DNA of 64,000 nt from Alicycliphilus sp. UBA6560 (GTDB lineage Bacteria; Pseudomonadota; Gammaproteobacteria; Burkholderiales; Burkholderiaceae_C), in NCBI GenBank assembly GCA_002434305.1, contig DJJU01000011.1, positions 325,239 to 389,238 on the forward strand. Reading direction: 5' to 3'. Made by a program: the position numbers and the translations under genes. Positions 27,713 to 37,255 of the stretch are shown here, one piece after another (position 1 is the first letter of the stretch; each line of letters starts with the position of its first letter). The notes beneath the pieces are model-generated. The model was given only the letters and a program-made list of their open reading frames with translations. It searched no databases and was not told where the DNA came from.

Positions 27713-29512
27713 TCAGCTGGCGGCCGCCACCGGGTTGCGCAGCCGGATATGCAGCTCGCGCAGCTGCTTCTCGTCCACCGGCGACGGCGCCTGCGTCAGC
27801 AGGTCCTGGGCGCGCTGGGTCTTGGGGAAGGCGATCACGTCGCGGATGGACTCGGCACCGGTCATCAGGGTGATGAGGCGGTCCAGGCCGAAGGCCAGGC
27901 CGCCGTGCGGGGGCGCGCCGTACTGCAGCGCGTCCAGCAGATAGCCGAACTTGGCACGCTGGTCCTCGGGGCTGATGTGCAGCGCGGCGAAGACCTTGGC
28001 CTGCACGTCGGCGCGGTGGATACGCACCGAGCCGCCGCCCAGCTCCCAGCCGTTCAAGACCATGTCGTAGGCCTTGGCGATGCACTTGCCCGGGTCGGTG
28101 TCCATCAGGTCTTCGTGACCATCCTTGGGGGACGTGAAGGGGTGGTGCACGGCCACCCAGCGGCCCGTTTCCTCGTCGTGCTCGAACATGGGGAAGTCCA
28201 CCACCCACAGCGGCGCCCAGCGGTCCTCGAACAGGCCGCTCTTCTTGCCGAAATCGCTGTGGCCGACCTTCAGGCGCAGCGCGCCGATGCTGTCGTTGAC
28301 GATCTTTTCCTTGTCGGCGCCGAAGAAGATCAGGTCGCCGTCCTGCGCGCCGGTGCGCTGGAGGATCTCGGCAATGGCGGCATCGTGGATGTTCTTGACG
28401 ATGGGCGACTGCAGGCCGTCACGGCCCTTGGCAGCCTCGTTGACCTTGATCCAGGCCAGGCCCTTGGCGCCGTAGATCTTCACGAACTCGGTGTACTGGT
28501 CGATCTCGCCACGGCTGATGGCCGCGCCGCCGGGCACGCGCAGGGCCACCACGCGGCCGCCCTTGGTGGTGGCGGGTGCGGAGAAAACCTTGAAGTCCAC
28601 ATCGGCCATGACGTCGGTCAGCTCGGTGAATTCAAGCTTGACGCGCAGGTCGGGCTTGTCCGAGCCGAAGCGGCGCGCCGCCTCCTGGTAGCTCATGGTG
28701 GGGAAGTCGCCCAGCTCCACGTCCAGCTGCGCCCGGAAGACCTCGCGGATCATGCGCTCGAAGATGGCGCGGATTTCTTCCTCGCCCAGGAAGGAGGTCT
28801 CGCAGTCGATCTGCGTGAACTCGGGCTGGCGGTCGGCGCGCAGGTCCTCGTCGCGGAAGCACTTGGTGATCTGGTAGTAGCGGTCGTAGCCGGCCACCAT
28901 CAGCATCTGCTTGTACAGCTGGGGCGACTGCGGCAGCGCAAAGAACTGGCCGTCGTGCACGCGGCTGGGCACCAGGTAGTCGCGCGCGCCCTCGGGCGTG
29001 CTCTTGCCCAGCATGGGCGTCTCGATATCGATGAAGCCTTCCTGGTCCAGGAAGTTGCGCACCTGGATGGCCGTCTTGTAACGCAGCATCATGTTGCGCT
29101 GCATGTGGGGGCGGCGCAGGTCCATGACGCGGTGGGTCAGGCGCGTGGTCTCGGACAGGTTGTCGTCGTCCATCTGGAAGGGTGGCGTGACCGAGGCGTT
29201 GAGCACCACCAGCTCGTGGCACAGCACCTCGATCTGGCCGCTCTTGATCTTGTCGTTAGTGGTGCCGGCGGGGCGCGGGCGCACCAGGCCCTTGACCTGC
29301 ACACAGAACTCGTTGCGGATGTCCTCGGCCACCTTGAACATCTCGGGGCGGTCGGGGTCGCAGACCACCTGCACGTAGCCTTCGCGGTCGCGCAGATCAA
29401 TGAAGATCACGCCGCCATGGTCGCGGCGGCGGTTCACCCAGCCGCACAGGGTGACGGTTTGGCCCATCAGGGCTTCGGTCACGAGACCGCAGTAGTGGGA
29501 GCGCATGGCCAT
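27713..29512 (-). CDS. aspS: Aspartyl-tRNA synthetase
   Basis: Class II synthetase, 599 residues, bacterial type. An N-terminal OB-fold anticodon domain ([20 protein letters not shown]), catalytic core motif 2 ([19 protein letters not shown]), the bacterial GAD insertion in the middle, and motif 3 (GLAFGLDRL) near the C-terminus. The ATG was chosen by homology; another Met lies two codons on. Whether it is discriminating or also charges tRNA-Asn cannot be judged from the sequence alone. Last of fmdB-DUF502-aspS. Confidence 0.97.
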   Translation of the reverse strand: MAMRSHYCGLVTEALMGQTVTLCGWVNRRRDHGGVIFIDLRDREGYVQVVCDPDRPEMFKVAEDIRNEFCVQVKGLVRPRPAGTTNDKIKSGQIEVLCHELVVLNASVTPPFQMDDDNLSETTRLTHRVMDLRRPHMQRNMMLRYKTAIQVRNFLDQEGFIDIETPMLGKSTPEGARDYLVPSRVHDGQFFALPQSPQLYKQMLMVAGYDRYYQITKCFRDEDLRADRQPEFTQIDCETSFLGEEEIRAIFERMIREVFRAQLDVELGDFPTMSYQEAARRFGSDKPDLRVKLEFTELTDVMADVDFKVFSAPATTKGGRVVALRVPGGAAISRGEIDQYTEFVKIYGAKGLAWIKVNEAAKGRDGLQSPIVKNIHDAAIAEILQRTGAQDGDLIFFGADKEKIVNDSIGALRLKVGHSDFGKKSGLFEDRWAPLWVVDFPMFEHDEETGRWVAVHHPFTSPKDGHEDLMDTDPGKCIAKAYDMVLNGWELGGGSVRIHRADVQAKVFAALHISPEDQRAKFGYLLDALQYGAPPHGGLAFGLDRLITLMTGAESIRDVIAFPKTQRAQDLLTQAPSPVDEKQLRELHIRLRNPVAAAS

Positions 29513-29610
29513 GGTTGGGAGCTCTTTTTTCTTCCTGCGCCCCAGGGGCGCGACGATGGTGATGAGGGTGCTGCGGTGCCAGGGGCCGCCGGTCCGGCCG
29601 CCCCGAGGGG

Positions 29611-30264
29611 CTACCTGCCCGCCTCGGCAGCCAGGGGGTCGGGCGGGGCCACGACTCCCATCGAAACAATGTACTTGAGGGCCGCGTCGATGCTCATGTC
29701 CAGCTCCACGCAGTCGCTCTTGCGCATCAGCACGAAGTAGCCGCCCGTGGGGTTGGGCGTAGTGGGCACGTAGACGCTGACGAACTCGTCGCGCAGGTGG
29801 GCCGCGACCTCGCCGCTGGGCGTGCCGGTGATGAAGGCTACCGTCCACACGCCCTCACGTGGCCACTGCACCAGCACGGCGGTGCGAAAGGCGTTGCCGC
29901 TCTCGGAAAACAGCGTGTCAGACACCTGCTTGACGCTGGAGTAGATGGAGCGCACCACCGGGATGTGGCTGACCAGCGCGTCGCCCCACTCCACCAGCTT
30001 GCGCCCGGCGAAGTTGCTGGCCAGGGCGCCCACCGCCAGCAGGATGCTCAGCGTGAGCAGCACGCCAAAGCCGGGGATGTGAAAGCCCAGCAGCCGGTCG
30101 GGCTGCCAAGAGCCGGGCAGGATGGCCAAGGTCTGGTCCAGGGCGCCCACGATCCAGGACAGAACCCAGGCCGTGATGACGCCGGGCACCACGACCAGCA
30201 GGCCGGTGAACAGCCACTTGCGCAGCGCGGCCATGGGCGTGGCCTTGGTCATTTTTTCAGGCAT
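29611..30264 (-). CDS. DUF502 family membrane protein
   Basis: 217 residues. Two or more membrane segments near the N-terminus ([20 protein letters not shown] and [18 protein letters not shown]) and a soluble C-terminal part with the conserved [19 protein letters not shown] and [17 protein letters not shown]. Function unknown. The start is ambiguous: the ATG at 30264 overlaps the fmdB stop by eight bases, and another ATG at 30252 leaves a four-base gap. Conserved between fmdB and aspS in betaproteobacteria. Confidence 0.88.
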   Translation of the reverse strand: MPEKMTKATPMAALRKWLFTGLLVVVPGVITAWVLSWIVGALDQTLAILPGSWQPDRLLGFHIPGFGVLLTLSILLAVGALASNFAGRKLVEWGDALVSHIPVVRSIYSSVKQVSDTLFSESGNAFRTAVLVQWPREGVWTVAFITGTPSGEVAAHLRDEFVSVYVPTTPNPTGGYFVLMRKSDCVELDMSIDAALKYIVSMGVVAPPDPLAAEAGR

Positions 30265-30523
30265 CAGAAGTGCTTGCAGCGGGCGCTGGACTTGCGGCGG
30301 CAGCTCCTTTTTCAGGAGCAGCCCCGGCAGCCGGCTGCTTGCGGCCGCTGAAGTCGGTGGCATACCAGCCCGTGCCCTTGAGCTGAAAGCCCGGGGCCGT
30401 CAGCTGCTTGGCGAAGGCGTGGGCGCCGCAGGCCGGGCAGGTAGTGAGCGGGGCGTCGGCAATTTTTTGCAGCACGTCCTTGGCATGGCCGCAGGAGCCG
30501 CACTGGTAGGCGTAAATAGGCAT
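30257..30523 (-). CDS. FmdB-family zinc-ribbon regulatory protein
   Basis: 88 residues. A zinc ribbon from the two pairs CGSC and CPAC in MPIYAYQCGSCGHAK and LTTCPACGAHAF, then a Gly-containing TDFSG element, and an Ala/Pro-rich low-complexity tail. The family name comes from a formamidase-operon regulator, but the role of such small zinc ribbons in the aspS cluster is not known. Its promoter seems to lie in the loop of the preceding terminator hairpin. Confidence 0.9.
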   Translation of the reverse strand: MPIYAYQCGSCGHAKDVLQKIADAPLTTCPACGAHAFAKQLTAPGFQLKGTGWYATDFSGRKQPAAGAAPEKGAAAASPAPAASTSDA

Positions 30524-30546
30524 TGCAAAAACGCGCTGGAGGGCGA

Positions 30547-30584
30547 GGAAAAACCCGCAATTATAGGCAACGGCGGGTTTTTCC
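30547..30584 (-). terminator. Perfect 12-bp hairpin with an embedded TATAAT
   Basis: GGAAAAACCCGC (30547-30558) pairs with GCGGGTTTTTCC (30573-30584) without mismatch around a 14-base loop. It follows the sodium/solute symporter stop by nine bases and can terminate that message. The loop contains, on the minus strand, TATAAT (30565-30560), placed to start a transcript about 30 bases before the fmdB ATG. No good -35 element is seen. Confidence 0.75.
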
Positions 30585-30592
30585 TGCGGCGC

Positions 30593-32044
30593 TCAGTCCA
30601 GGCCCGCCACGGGTTGCGCGGCCAGGTGGGCGTTGCGCACAAACTGCGGCGCCAGCGACCCGCCCACCATGCCGACCACGGCCGCCAGCACGCCGGCCAG
30701 CTGCTGCGGAAAGACCTCGCCGAGCGCGGGCGTGGCCATGAACAGCAGCCAGGTGCCGATGCCCAGCACCACGGCGCACAGCGCTCCCTGGGTGTTGGCG
30801 CGCTTCCAGTACAGGCCGAAGACCAGCGGCACGAAGGCGCCCACCAACGGCACCTGGTAGGCGCCCGACACCAGCTCGAAGATGGGCGTGCCCTCCATCT
30901 TGATGGAGTAGATCAGCACGCAGATGGCGAACACGAAGACGCTGATGCGCATGATGCGCAGGTTCTCGTCGTCGCTGATGTAGGTGGGACGGAACTGGCG
31001 CCAGATGTTCTCGGTGAAGGTGACGGCCGGCGCCAGCAGCGTGGCCGAGGCGCAGGACTTGATGGCCGACAGCAGTGCGCCGAAGAACAGCACCTGCATC
31101 ATGACCGGCATGCGGTCCATGACCAGCGTGGGCAGCACCTTCTGCGGGTCGTCTTCCAGCAGCGCCGCAGTCTGCTCGGGCATGATGATCAGCGCACTGG
31201 CCACCAGGAACATGGGCACGAAGGCGAACAGGATGTACGCCGTGCCGCCGATGACCGTGCCATGCGTGGCGGCCTTTTCGCTGTTGGCCGACATGACGCG
31301 CTGGAACACGTCCTGCTGCGGGATGGAGCCCAGCATCATGGTGATGGCCGCGCCGAAGAAGAAGATGATCTCGTGCCAGGTCGGCTCGGGCCAGAAGCGG
31401 AACATGTCGCGGCTCACGGCCAGGTCAATGATTTTGCCGGCGCCGCCAGCCATGTCGGCCGCGAAGAACGACAGCACCAGCAGGCCCACCACCAGGATGA
31501 TCATCTGGATGAAGTCCGTCACCGCCACGGACCACATGCCGCCCCACAGCGTATAGACCAAGATGGAGCCCACGCCGATGGCCATGCCCCAGGGGATGGA
31601 GATCACCCCGCCCGACAGCAGGTGGAAAACCAGGCCCAACGCCGTGACCTGGGCCGACACCCAGCCCAGGTAGCTGAGCATGATGATCAGCGAGCAGATC
31701 ACCTCGATGCCGCGCCCATAGCGCTCGCGGTAGTAGTCGCTGATGGTCAGCAGCGTCATGCGGTACAGCTTGCCGGCGAAAAACACGCCCACCAGGATCA
31801 GGCACATGCCGGCCCCGAAGGGGTCCTCCACCACGGCGTTCAAGCCGCCGTGAATGAACTTGGCGGGAACGCCCAGCACGATCTCCGAGCCGAACCACGT
31901 GGCGAACGTGGTGGTGATGATCATGTACATGGGCAGGTGCCGACCGGCGATGGCGAAGTCGGCCGTGTTCTGCACACGCCTGGCGGCCCACAGGCCGATG
32001 CCGATGGTGACAAACAGATAGGCGATCACCATGAAGAGCAACAC
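30593..32044 (-). CDS. Sodium:solute symporter family protein
   Basis: 483 residues with about 13 hydrophobic segments. SSS-family features: the first-helix end WAARRVQNTADFAIAGR, TTTFATWFGSEIVLG, the DYYRERYGRG loop, and GGMWSVAVTDFIQMIILVVG. Homologues carry proline, pantothenate, choline or sugars; the substrate is not evident. The start is GTG, supported by AGGAG seven bases upstream; an ATG lies four codons later. It lies between ubiB and fmdB, where many relatives have no such gene, so it may be an insertion into an otherwise conserved block (inferred). Confidence 0.9.
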   Translation of the reverse strand: MLLFMVIAYLFVTIGIGLWAARRVQNTADFAIAGRHLPMYMIITTTFATWFGSEIVLGVPAKFIHGGLNAVVEDPFGAGMCLILVGVFFAGKLYRMTLLTISDYYRERYGRGIEVICSLIIMLSYLGWVSAQVTALGLVFHLLSGGVISIPWGMAIGVGSILVYTLWGGMWSVAVTDFIQMIILVVGLLVLSFFAADMAGGAGKIIDLAVSRDMFRFWPEPTWHEIIFFFGAAITMMLGSIPQQDVFQRVMSANSEKAATHGTVIGGTAYILFAFVPMFLVASALIIMPEQTAALLEDDPQKVLPTLVMDRMPVMMQVLFFGALLSAIKSCASATLLAPAVTFTENIWRQFRPTYISDDENLRIMRISVFVFAICVLIYSIKMEGTPIFELVSGAYQVPLVGAFVPLVFGLYWKRANTQGALCAVVLGIGTWLLFMATPALGEVFPQQLAGVLAAVVGMVGGSLAPQFVRNAHLAAQPVAGLD

Positions 32045-32122
32045 GTGGCAACTCCTGAAGGAAGGAAAAGTGGTTGACGAAGAAGGGTGGGAAGGGAAAA
32101 GAAAACCGAAGGCGTGCCCGGC

Positions 32123-33691
32123 TCAGAACACGCGCAGGCGCGCAATGATCTGCATCACGATCAACCCCAGCAGGAAGCCGACGCCGCCGTAGATCACGCC
32201 TTGCAGCAGGCGGTTGGTGCGCTTTTGTTCGGCCAGCAGCGCCTGCAGCTCCGCCCGGCCGTCGCCCTGGCCGCGGTGGCTGAGGTATTCGTGCATCAGG
32301 CGCGGCAGCTCGGGCAGGATCTTGGCGTAGCGCGGTGCCTCCATGCGCAGTTCGCGCCACAGGCGCTGCGGACCCAGCTGCTCGAGCATCCAGCGCTCCA
32401 GGAAGGGCTTGGCCGTGCTCCACAGGTCCAGTTCTGGGTCGAGCTGGCGGCCCAGGCCTTCGATGTTGAGCAGCGTCTTTTGCAGCAGCACCAGTTGCGG
32501 CTGGATCTCCACCTGGAAGCGCCGCGAGGTCTGGAACAGGCGCAGCAGCACCATGCCCAGCGAGATCTCCTTGAGCGGCCGGTCGAAGTACGGCTCGCAG
32601 ACGGCGCGAATCGCCGACTCCAGCTCATTGACGCGCGTAGTGGGTGGCACCCAGCCGCTTTCGATGTGCAGCTCGGCCACACGCTTGTAGTCGCGCCGGA
32701 AGAAGGCCGTGAAGTTCTGCGCCAGGTATTCCTTGTCGTACTCGGTGAGCGTGCCGACGATGCCGAAGTCCAGCGAGATGTAGCGCCCGAAGGTGTCCGG
32801 GTCCAGGCTGACCTGGATGTTGCCGGGGTGCATGTCGGCGTGGAAGAAGCCGTCGCGAAACACCTGGGTGAAGAAGATGGTCACGCCGTCGCGGGCCAGC
32901 TTCTTGATGTCTACGCCGGCCTCGCGCAGACGAGCGACCTGGTTGATGGGCACGCCGTTCATGCGCTCCATCACCAGCACGTCGGGGTGGCAGAAATCCC
33001 AGAACACCTCCGGGATCAGCACCAGCCCGACGTCCTTCATGTTGCGCCGCAGCTGGGCGGCGTTGGCCGCCTCGCGGATCAGATCCAGCTCGTCGTGCAG
33101 GTAGTTGTCGAACTCGGCCACCACCTGGCGGGGCTTGAGGCGCTTGCCGTCCGCCGACAGGCGCTCCACCCAGCGGGCCATCATGCCCATCAGGGCCAGG
33201 TCCTGGTCGATCACCGGCAGCATGCCGGGGCGAAGCACCTTCACGGCCACATCGCGCTCGCGCCCATGCCGATCGCGGATGACGGCGAAGTGCACCTGGG
33301 CGATGGAGGCGCTGGCTACCGGCGTGCGGTCGAACGAGACAAACACCTCGTCGATCGGCCGGCGAAAGGCCCGCTCGATGGTGGCCACTGAAATAGCCGG
33401 GTCGAACGGCGGCACGCGGTCCTGCAGCAGCGCAAGCTCGTCGGCGATGTCCGGCGGCATCAGGTCGCGCCGCGTGGACAGCACCTGGCCGAACTTCACG
33501 AAGATCGGCCCCAGCCGCTCCAGCGCCAGGCGCAGGCGCACGCCGCGCGGCGCATCCAGGCGCCGTCCGAAGGTGATGACGCGCGTGAGCAAATGCAGCC
33601 AGGGGTGGCGAAAATTGGACAGCACGACCTCGTCCAGGCCATGGCCCAGCACCACCCGCAGGATGGTGAACCCCCGCACGAAGCGCCTCAT
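32123..33691 (-). CDS. ubiB: Ubiquinone biosynthesis protein kinase-like UbiB
   Basis: Atypical kinase/ATPase of the ADCK/COQ8 family needed for ubiquinone synthesis, at the inner membrane. 522 residues. The KxGQ motif is in [16 protein letters not shown], the Ala-rich loop in [11 protein letters not shown], the ATP-binding Lys in [10 protein letters not shown], and the catalytic region in DMHPGNIQV and LDFGIVG. Two C-terminal membrane segments are suggested by [19 protein letters not shown]. The start overlaps the ubiJ stop by four bases. Confidence 0.96.
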   Translation of the reverse strand: MRRFVRGFTILRVVLGHGLDEVVLSNFRHPWLHLLTRVITFGRRLDAPRGVRLRLALERLGPIFVKFGQVLSTRRDLMPPDIADELALLQDRVPPFDPAISVATIERAFRRPIDEVFVSFDRTPVASASIAQVHFAVIRDRHGRERDVAVKVLRPGMLPVIDQDLALMGMMARWVERLSADGKRLKPRQVVAEFDNYLHDELDLIREAANAAQLRRNMKDVGLVLIPEVFWDFCHPDVLVMERMNGVPINQVARLREAGVDIKKLARDGVTIFFTQVFRDGFFHADMHPGNIQVSLDPDTFGRYISLDFGIVGTLTEYDKEYLAQNFTAFFRRDYKRVAELHIESGWVPPTTRVNELESAIRAVCEPYFDRPLKEISLGMVLLRLFQTSRRFQVEIQPQLVLLQKTLLNIEGLGRQLDPELDLWSTAKPFLERWMLEQLGPQRLWRELRMEAPRYAKILPELPRLMHEYLSHRGQGDGRAELQALLAEQKRTNRLLQGVIYGGVGFLLGLIVMQIIARLRVF

Positions 33692-34272
33692 GGCGGCGAA
33701 CGGTGCGCTGTGCTGTTGTCGGCGCCGTGGGCGCCGAGGTCGCCGGCGCCGCCCATGCGCGCGCCCACGAAGCGGCGCAGGGCCGCAGCCACGCGCTCGG
33801 CCACCGAGGCCACAGCCCGCGCCGGCGCATCGCCGATCACGCGTGCCAGATCATCCTCGACGTCCCAGCGCACGTTGTCCACCACCCAGTTGATGTCGGC
33901 GGCCAGTTGCACGTCACCCTCGATGCGGATGGAGGGCCGCTCACCGGCCAGGGCGCTGCGCGCCAGCGACAGCGGTGACGCCTCGAACACCTGCAGCCGC
34001 AGGTCGGGCTGGGCGCCCTCGGGTGCCAGGTCCAGCAGGCCGGCGGGGGTGAGCTGCAGCGTCATGAAGAAGTTGCGCCACTGCACGTGCGCCGTGCGCC
34101 CGGCCTGGCGCGCCAGGCGGTCCATCGCTTCACGCTCCTGCATCAGCACGTGGTTCAGGAACAGCACCGCCCGGTGCTGCACCTCGTGCACCAGCCAGGC
34201 CGGCGGCTGCGGGCCGGAAACGATGCGTTCCATGAGGCCGTCCAGAAACGAAAAAGGGGACTGCTTAGACAT
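33688..34272 (-). CDS. ubiJ: Ubiquinone biosynthesis accessory factor UbiJ (SCP2 domain)
   Basis: 194 residues. An N-terminal SCP2-like lipid-binding fold and a C-terminal helical part, as in UbiJ, which with UbiK scaffolds the soluble ubiquinone-synthesis complex. Visible are [30 protein letters not shown] in pieces and [17 protein letters not shown]. Translation is coupled to ubiB by ATGA. UbiE lies 1.2 kb upstream on the same strand. Low-conservation family; position supports the call. Confidence 0.87.
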   Translation of the reverse strand: MSKQSPFSFLDGLMERIVSGPQPPAWLVHEVQHRAVLFLNHVLMQEREAMDRLARQAGRTAHVQWRNFFMTLQLTPAGLLDLAPEGAQPDLRLQVFEASPLSLARSALAGERPSIRIEGDVQLAADINWVVDNVRWDVEDDLARVIGDAPARAVASVAERVAAALRRFVGARMGGAGDLGAHGADNSTAHRSPP

Positions 34273-34361
34273 AGCCCCCGATTATTCCCCGAAGTGGCGG
34301 CCGCACTGTCGGCTTTTTGGCCGAGAGTGCGGCGCCTTCTTCGCTGTGATTGGTGGATGGA

Positions 34362-35381
34362 TTACTGCAGTGCCTGCAGGCCGGCCACCAGCCAGCCGCT
34401 GGAGCCGCTCTTGGGCTTGGTCATGTTCCAGACCTCGCGGAAGGGGCTGGGGCCGGCGGAGGCCTCCTCGCGAATCATGCCGGAGAACTCCACGCTGGCC
34501 ATGTAGCCATCGCCCAGGTCCTCGATGCCCAGCAGCTGCGCCTCCAGCATGACCACGTCGGTGTGGTTGGGCTCGGCGCCGCCGCGGTGCTGCTCGCGCT
34601 CGGACAGCTGGGTGCGGATCTCGCCGACCATGGCGTCGGTCATCATGGAGCGCAGCGTGGCGATGTCCGAGCGGTCCCAGGCGGCCTGCAGCGTCACGAA
34701 GTTGCGCTTGGCCGCCGTCAGGAAGCCCTCGGTGTCAAAGCCGTCGGGCACGCCCCAGTTCTGCGAGCCGGCCAGGGCCGAGCCGATCATGGAGCCGCCA
34801 GCCGCCGCGCCGGGCTGCGCCTGGAAGGCCGCGCCGGCGCGCTCCCAGGGGCGGGCCGAGGCGTCGTTGCCCACCTTCTCGGGGTTGTACTGGCGCGGCA
34901 TCTGCACGTCCGCCGGCGGCGTGCCTGCGCCCGCACCCTGGAAGGCGAAGGGCGAGGCGGCCGCGGTCTGCGCCGGACGACGCGAGCGCATGACCATGCC
35001 CACCACGGCCATGACCACCAGCGCCAGCAGCGCGAACATCAGGAACTGCGCAAAGCCCGCGCCAAGACCCAGCGAGTTGGCCAGCCAGGCCAGGCCCAGG
35101 CCGGCAGCCAGGCCGCCCAGCATGGCGCCCCAGGGCTTGCGTGTGGCGGCCGCAGCGGCGCCGGCGCCAGCCGCTGCCGGTGCCGCGTTGGCGGCCTGGT
35201 TGGGCGCGGCGCCCTGCTGCGCCGGCGTGCCGGGCGCGCGCGGCGGCGTGGCCTCGCGCTGCGTGACGTTGGAGGACTGGCGGCCGAAGGACTTGCCTCC
35301 GCCCATGCGGCGCGCGTCGGCGTCCAGGTGCACCAGCGCCAGCACGGCCACCAGCGCCACGGACCACAGTTTGCTGTTCAT
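34362..35381 (-). CDS. Tim44-like domain protein
   Basis: 339 residues. A signal-like N-terminus (KLWSVALVAVLALVHLDADA), a Gly/Arg/Ser and then Ala-rich low-complexity stretch, two hydrophobic segments (AMLGGLAAGLGLAWLANSLG and FAQFLMFALLALVVMAVVG), a Pro/Ala linker, and a C-terminal Tim44-like domain (FLTAAKRNFVTLQAAWDRSD ... MVGEIRTQLSER). In mitochondria this domain binds membranes near the translocon; the bacterial role is unknown. Its place inside the ubi cluster is shared by many betaproteobacteria. Start chosen at the ATG before the signal-like segment. Confidence 0.87.
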   Translation of the reverse strand: MNSKLWSVALVAVLALVHLDADARRMGGGKSFGRQSSNVTQREATPPRAPGTPAQQGAAPNQAANAAPAAAGAGAAAAATRKPWGAMLGGLAAGLGLAWLANSLGLGAGFAQFLMFALLALVVMAVVGMVMRSRRPAQTAAASPFAFQGAGAGTPPADVQMPRQYNPEKVGNDASARPWERAGAAFQAQPGAAAGGSMIGSALAGSQNWGVPDGFDTEGFLTAAKRNFVTLQAAWDRSDIATLRSMMTDAMVGEIRTQLSEREQHRGGAEPNHTDVVMLEAQLLGIEDLGDGYMASVEFSGMIREEASAGPSPFREVWNMTKPKSGSSGWLVAGLQALQ

Positions 35382-35448
35382 GTCATCTCCCAAGGAAGGT
35401 GTGAGCGGCGAGCGCCCCGGAAGCGGATTTCGCCCGCTTGGTATTCGT

Positions 35449-36180
35449 TCAGCACTTGATTCCAACATGCAGCGCCACCACGCCGCCCGTCATGTTGTGA
35501 TAGTCCACATGCCCAAAGCCACTTTGTTTCATGAGGGATTTGAGCTCCTCCTGACCCGGATGCATGCGGATGGACTCGGCCAGATACTGGTAGCTGGCGG
35601 CGTCGCCGGCCACCATGGAACCCAGCCGCGGCAGCACCTTGAAGGAGTACCAGTCGTAGGCCTTGGACAGGGGCTTGGCGACCTTGGAGAACTCCAGCAC
35701 CAGCAGGCGCCCGCGGGGTTTCAGCACGCGGCACATCTCGGCCAGCGCCGCGTCCTTGTGGGTCATGTTGCGCAGGCCGAAGGCCACGCTGACCAGGTCG
35801 AAGTGGTTGTCGGGAAAGGGCAGGTGCTCGGCGTCGCACACCGCCGTGGGCAGCACCACGCCGGCGTTGATCAGCCGGTCGCGGCCGGTGCGCAGCATGG
35901 CCTCGTTGATGTCGGTGTGCACCACGCGGCCGGTGGCGCCGACCTTCTTGGAGAAAGCCAGCGCCAGGTCGCCCGTGCCGCCGGCAATGTCCAGCACCTG
36001 GTCGCCCTCGCGCAGGTTGGCCACCATCACCGTGTAGGCCTTCCAGGCCCGGTGCAGGCCACCGGACATCAGGTCGTTCATCAGGTCGTACTTGGGCGCG
36101 ACGGAGTCGAAAACGCCGCGTACGCGGCGCGCCTTGTCGCTTTCGTCGACCGACTGGAAACCGAAGTGGGTGGTGCTCAT
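35449..36180 (-). CDS. ubiE: Ubiquinone/menaquinone C-methyltransferase UbiE
   Basis: SAM-dependent methyltransferase of the benzoquinol ring; 243 residues. N-terminal [20 protein letters not shown] and [21 protein letters not shown] motif [16 protein letters not shown], post-motif DINEAML and the family block [15 protein letters not shown] with the C-terminal [14 protein letters not shown]. Full length. Divergence of function between ubiquinone and menaquinone cannot be read here; ubiquinone is usual for this group. Confidence 0.97.
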   Translation of the reverse strand: MSTTHFGFQSVDESDKARRVRGVFDSVAPKYDLMNDLMSGGLHRAWKAYTVMVANLREGDQVLDIAGGTGDLALAFSKKVGATGRVVHTDINEAMLRTGRDRLINAGVVLPTAVCDAEHLPFPDNHFDLVSVAFGLRNMTHKDAALAEMCRVLKPRGRLLVLEFSKVAKPLSKAYDWYSFKVLPRLGSMVAGDAASYQYLAESIRMHPGQEELKSLMKQSGFGHVDYHNMTGGVVALHVGIKC

Positions 36181-36283
36181 GGCGTGATGCTAGGTCAGGG
36201 GTTGGCGGCGCGTACAGGGACAACCCCGCGCCAGCGTGGGGCTTGTGTCGCTATTCGGACAAATGGGGGACAAGGCCGCGGGC

Positions 36284-36721
36284 TCAATGCCCGCCGCAGC
36301 CGCCGCTGCTGCAGCCGCCACCGCCGTGGGCCGCCTTGCCGCCCATGGGCGCGTCACGGTCCACGCCGGCCTCGGCCAGGCGGCGCTCGTACTCGCGCAT
36401 CAGCTGCTGCTGGTCGCGGCCCAGCTCATAGAGATAGGCCCAGGTGAAGATGCCGCTGTCGTGCCCGTCGGAGAAGGCTGGGCGCACGGCGTAGTGGCCC
36501 ACGGGCTCCAGGCCCACCAGGGCCACGTCGCGCTTGCCGGTCTGCAACACCTCCTGGCCCGGGCCGTGGCCCTGCACCTCGGCCGAGGGCGAGTACACGC
36601 GCATCAGCTCGAAGGGGATGCGAAAGACCGCGCCATCGCTGAACGCCACCTCCAGCACACGCGAGCGCTCGTGCACGGTGATGGCCTGCGGCGCGGGAGT
36701 GTTGTCGAGCGGTTGGGCCAT
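36284..36721 (-). CDS. DUF971 protein with a Cys/Gly/His-rich tail
   Basis: 145 residues. A DUF971 domain (also found at the N-terminus of gamma-butyrobetaine hydroxylase), marked by VAFSDGAVFRIPFELMRVYSPSAEV in pieces, VGHYAVRPAFSDGHDSGIFTW and YLYELG. The C-terminus is HGGGGCSSGGCGGH, a likely metal-binding tail. Homologues are often near iron-sulfur genes, but function is unproven. Directly upstream of ubiE on the same strand. Confidence 0.87.
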   Translation of the reverse strand: MAQPLDNTPAPQAITVHERSRVLEVAFSDGAVFRIPFELMRVYSPSAEVQGHGPGQEVLQTGKRDVALVGLEPVGHYAVRPAFSDGHDSGIFTWAYLYELGRDQQQLMREYERRLAEAGVDRDAPMGGKAAHGGGGCSSGGCGGH

Positions 36722-36739
36722 GGGTTCACCTCGTGCCTT

Positions 36740-36802
36740 GTTTCAAGCAAAAAAGGCCGCCAGCGCTTATGCAGCAAGCGCCGGCAGCTATCAAATCGAT
36801 TG
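36740..36802 (+). repeat. Dispersed palindromic repeat, family A, copy 6
   Basis: TTTCAAGCAAAAAAGGCCGC, CAGCGCTTATGCAGCAAGCG, CCGGCAGCTATCAAATCGAT. The TCA at 36791-36793, just behind AGCTA, is the stop codon of the HIT-family gene on the minus strand, and the last residues of that protein (QSI) come from the repeat flank. Confidence 0.82.
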
Positions 36803-37255
36803 CACCTGAACGCTCTCGCCGCCCCAGGCGGCGAGCCGCTCGCGCAGCGCCTGGTGCAGGGCAGGCAAGTGCTCGGCCAGTTGCGCCTCGTGCTCGGCGC
36901 TGCGGGGGCGCTGGGGCACGGCCCACAGCGGCGCGGGCCAGTGGCTGTCCCAGGTGTAGCGGCCGATCACATGCCAGTGCAGGTGCGGCACCACGTTGCC
37001 CAGGGTGGCCAGGTTGACCTTGTCCGGCTGCACCTGCTCGCGCAGGGCCTGCTCGACCAGGGTGACGGCCTGCATGCAGTGCAGGCGCGCGGCCTCGTCC
37101 AGGTCGGAGAACTCGGCCACGTGCGCGTTCCAGACCACGCGGTAGAAGGCGGGAAAGCCCGGCTCGTCCACATGGATCACGCGCAGCTGCTGGCCGCGCC
37201 AGATCAGCGTGCCGCCGTCGGCGGCGCACAGGGGGCATTGCGGGCCGGCGGTCAT
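36791..37255 (-). CDS. HIT-family nucleotide-binding protein
   Basis: 154 residues. The histidine triad HLHWHV has His91, His93 and His95; the N-terminal CPLC is a zinc-type pair found in part of the family. HIT proteins hydrolyse or transfer nucleoside monophosphates; the substrate is not evident. The ATG overlaps by four bases the stop of the giant oxidoreductase gene. The C-terminal end runs into a palindromic repeat that supplies the stop. Confidence 0.9.
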   Translation of the reverse strand: MTAGPQCPLCAADGGTLIWRGQQLRVIHVDEPGFPAFYRVVWNAHVAEFSDLDEAARLHCMQAVTLVEQALREQVQPDKVNLATLGNVVPHLHWHVIGRYTWDSHWPAPLWAVPQRPRSAEHEAQLAEHLPALHQALRERLAAWGGESVQVQSI

